NCBI RefSeq assembly: GCF_000429325.1
Contig: NZ_AUBQ01000006.1
Span: 186,001-250,000 of the forward strand
Reading direction: 5' to 3'
DNA length: 64,000 nucleotides
From: Fundidesulfovibrio putealis DSM 16056
Lineage (GTDB): Bacteria > Desulfobacterota > Desulfovibrionia > Desulfovibrionales > Desulfovibrionaceae
Shown: positions 59,688 through 64,000 of the stretch, piece after piece
How the letters are laid out: each line of letters begins with the position of its first letter
Numbering within the stretch: position 1 is the first letter of the stretch
Notes under the pieces: model-generated
The model's database searches: none
Seen by the model: the letters and a program-made list of their open reading frames with translations, nothing else
Told to the model about the DNA's origin: nothing
Made by a program: the position numbers and the translations under genes

Positions 59688-60443
59688 TCAGGCAGTCATC
59701 AGGCGGTCGCGTCCGGCTTCCTTGGCCTTGTACAAGGCCTTGTCGGCCTCGGCGAACAACGCGAAGGACGACTCGCCCTCGGCCAGCACCCCGCCGGACA
59801 GCCCGATGGACGCAGACAGGTTGACGTGAGTGCCGTCCACCAGCGGGATGCTGCTGCCGCGCAGGCCGTCCAGCACCCGTCCGGCCACCTTGGCCGCTTC
59901 CCGCGTCCCCGTATCCGGCAGGATCAGGGCGAACTCTTCCCCGCCTACCCGCGCGGCCACGTCCGACGCGCGGATCGAGGAGCGCAGCACCCCGGCAGCC
60001 GCTTTCAGGGCCATGTCGCCCACCTGATGCCCGAAATTGTCGTTGATGGACTTGAAACGGTCCATGTCCACAAGCACCAGGCTCAGGGGTTTCCCGGACC
60101 GACGGCTGGAAGTGATGCACTCCTCCAGGCGCTGCCCGAAGAGACGGTTGTTGGCCAGGCCGGTCAATTCGTCCAGCAGGGCCAGTTTGGAGAGCCGCTC
60201 CTCCTCGCGCCCCAACATCCAGCCGAAAGCAGCGAAGGCGGCCATGGTGCCGAGCAGCATGTAGGCCAGCAGCCCCGGTGATTGGTGCACGAGTTCCAAC
60301 GGTGGGGTCCCCTGGAGCGCGTTGATCGCAATCCACCCCGAAGGCGCGAACAGCGCCAGGAAAACGCCCTGCAATGTCCGGGCGCGTTTGTGTCTCTGCT
60401 TGGGAGGGCTCAAAAACGGCAAGCATGATAACATCTTGGCCAC
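59688..60443 (-). CDS. Membrane diguanylate cyclase (GGDEF)
   Basis: A 251-residue protein: Two transmembrane segments near 22-45 and 58-76, then a GGDEF domain (DELTGLANNRLFGQRL, VDMDRFKSINDNFGHQVGDMAL, RVGGEEFALILPDTG). GGEEF is an active-type motif and RASD five residues upstream is the c-di-GMP inhibitory site. There is no sensory domain beyond the membrane part. Together with the HD-GYP gene 1.5 kb away it could form a local synthesis/hydrolysis pair, though they are on opposite strands. Confidence 0.93.
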   Translation of the reverse strand: MAKMLSCLPFLSPPKQRHKRARTLQGVFLALFAPSGWIAINALQGTPPLELVHQSPGLLAYMLLGTMAAFAAFGWMLGREEERLSKLALLDELTGLANNRLFGQRLEECITSSRRSGKPLSLVLVDMDRFKSINDNFGHQVGDMALKAAAGVLRSSIRASDVAARVGGEEFALILPDTGTREAAKVAGRVLDGLRGSSIPLVDGTHVNLSASIGLSGGVLAEGESSFALFAEADKALYKAKEAGRDRLMTA

Positions 60444-60562
60444 CGTTCCTAAAGGGGATGCGCAGCTTCTAGTCGTTCCGTGTGAAAAGGCAAGTACTTT
60501 CGAGGTGATAGGATTTCTTATAAAGAACTCTACCGCAAAGGTCTGAATTGCCTTGAATTAGC

Positions 60563-60592
60563 GGGCCTCGCCCGGCAAACCGGCCGAGGCCC
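60563..60592. terminator. Hairpin downstream of clpB
   Basis: GGGCCTCG/CGAGGCCC with an inner CCGG-CAAA-CCGG, between clpB and the divergent GGDEF gene. There is no clear T-run. Confidence 0.45.
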
Positions 60593-60702
60593 GATAGTTT
60601 GACATCATCTGGCCAGTGCGCGTGATCGTACTTGCGAATTGAAACCGGCCACGTGCATTCGGCGCAGGGCGTTCCGTTGCGCCCAGTGCGTATTGAGCCG
60701 CG

Positions 60703-63306
<2,604 letters not shown>

Positions 63307-63340
63307 ATGTTCGATTCTCCTTGAGGAGTGATTTGTACAA

Positions 63341-63658
63341 TCAGACGAGGCGTTCCAGCTCGCGCACGCGCTTTTCCAGAAACTCCACGCGCTCCACGAG
63401 GTCCACGATGATGGATGCTCCCACTGCCGAAATATCCAGGTCGTGGCAGAGGCGCGACAGCTTCTTGACCCGGTACACGTCGCGGTGCCTGAACAGGTAC
63501 TCGCTGCCGTGGGTCTGTTGCGGCGCGAGCCAGCCGAGTTCGATCAACTCCCCCACGAAGGAGGGGTGCAGACCGGTCAGTTCCATGAACTGGGTCCAGG
63601 CGATCAGTTGGGACTTCACGGGAAGTTCCGAGCTTGTGAAGACGGATATCTCAACCAT
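63341..63658 (-). CDS. cbpM: Chaperone modulator CbpM-like protein (MerR-type fold)
   Basis: A 105-residue protein resembling CbpM, which inhibits the co-chaperone CbpA in E. coli. [25 protein letters not shown] is the MerR-like helix-turn-helix region, [50 protein letters not shown] continues with a helical tail. It lies between a DnaJ/CbpA-family gene and clpB, the usual neighbours. Direct DNA binding is not expected from the family; regulation is by protein contact. Confidence 0.88.
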   Translation of the reverse strand: MVEISVFTSSELPVKSQLIAWTQFMELTGLHPSFVGELIELGWLAPQQTHGSEYLFRHRDVYRVKKLSRLCHDLDISAVGASIIVDLVERVEFLEKRVRELERLV

Positions 63659-63757
63659 GAGGCCTCCGAATGCTCGTGCGGCGTTACGGAATGTGATCCT
63701 GTACGGCTTCTCGACCCTTTGCCATTCGCTGAAACCGCGCGCGTGCCGTTCAATTGC

Positions 63758-64000
63758 CTAATGATGCGCGCGCGGGTCGAAGGTGGAGTTCTTGGCCAGC
63801 TTCTCCCACTGGGCGCGCTCCTTGTCGGTGATGTCTTTGGGCACCTGGATCATGACGCGCACCAACTGGTCGCCGCGTCCGGCCTTGCCGTTCAGGCCCT
63901 TGCCCCGGATGCGCAGCTTGCGCCCCGAGCCTATCCCGGCCGGGATGGTCAGGTCGATTTCTCCGTCCAGGGTCGGCACCCGAAGCGTCGCGCCAAGCAC
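63758..64000 (-). CDS. DnaJ/CbpA-family co-chaperone, C-terminal part (continues beyond window)
   Basis: The last 80 or so residues of a DnaJ-type protein. LGATLRVPTLDGEIDLTIPAGIGSGRKLRIRGKGLNG and GDQLVRVMIQVPKDITDKERAQWEKLAK are the second substrate-binding beta domain and C-terminal dimerisation helix. The J domain is outside the window, so DnaJ and CbpA cannot be told apart directly; the adjacent cbpM favours a CbpA-like protein. The stop lies 99 nt before cbpM. Confidence 0.9.
   Translation of the reverse strand: MLGATLRVPTLDGEIDLTIPAGIGSGRKLRIRGKGLNGKAGRGDQLVRVMIQVPKDITDKERAQWEKLAKNSTFDPRAHH

Overview
The window is a GC-rich chromosomal stretch that most resembles a Desulfovibrio-type sulfate reducer (order Desulfovibrionales). 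The main pointers are a TunR-type regulator (integrase-like DNA-binding domain fused to two Mop domains) inside a molybdate/tungstate transport locus, complete hypA-E hydrogenase-maturation genes, heterotetrameric glycyl-tRNA synthetase, several TPR proteins and dense signalling genes. No plasmid, prophage, insertion sequence or CRISPR array is evident. Species assignment is inference.

Layout. 1-4.1 kb: 3' part of alanine racemase, an old-yellow-enzyme-family oxidoreductase, hypAB, a DUF554 membrane protein and tRNA-Leu(CAA). 4.2-11.4 kb: a methyltransferase, then the oxyanion locus: an operon of a small membrane protein, trmO and modABC, the divergent tunR regulator, a second substrate-binding protein, a second modB and a 46-codon relic of a second modA. 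11.8-17.6 kb: an RNA 2'-O-methyltransferase, a GT2 glycosyltransferase whose start overlaps that of a divergent Sua5/YrdC protein, a 1-kb non-coding block with an 815-bp-period duplication, a GT9 glycosyltransferase and a Nudix hydrolase. 17.7-22.5 kb: glycogen synthesis (glgA, a Cys-rich small protein, glgB apparently starting at CTG) and pdxA. 22.5-29.4 kb (minus strand): a tightly packed run of TPR protein, HD phosphohydrolase, ddl, carA, TPR protein and FAD protein, followed by a periplasmic binding protein.

30-34.1 kb: a chemoreceptor, then hypCDE. With hypAB 29 kb away these supply five of the six core [NiFe]-hydrogenase maturation functions; hypF is not here. 34.3-39.1 kb: a YbjQ-like protein, a receiver protein, a REC-PAS-GGDEF-EAL protein, a repeat-rich spacer and cheW. 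39.1-50 kb: housekeeping genes mfd, two SurA-like chaperones, rodZ, recO, glyQS and rpsT. 50.2-56.2 kb: three TPR proteins (one with a degenerate receiver, two sharing an unrecognised N-terminal domain), then a LytS/LytTR-type two-component pair with an ABC_sub_bind-like sensor. 56.4-60.4 kb: a secreted Ntn-hydrolase candidate, an HD-GYP protein below a good Fur-box match, a CDF metal exporter with a Cys cluster, and a diguanylate cyclase. 60.7-64 kb: the disaggregation module clpB, cbpM and dnaJ/cbpA (partial).

The observations most worth follow-up are the internal ribosome-binding site in tunR that could yield a free di-Mop protein, the modA relic, the duplicated hairpin block beside the GT9 gene, the 45-bp-arm inverted repeat at 38 kb, the dispersed palindromic repeats (one translated at the head of a lipoprotein gene), the CTG start of glgB and the shared N-terminal domain of the TPR proteins.
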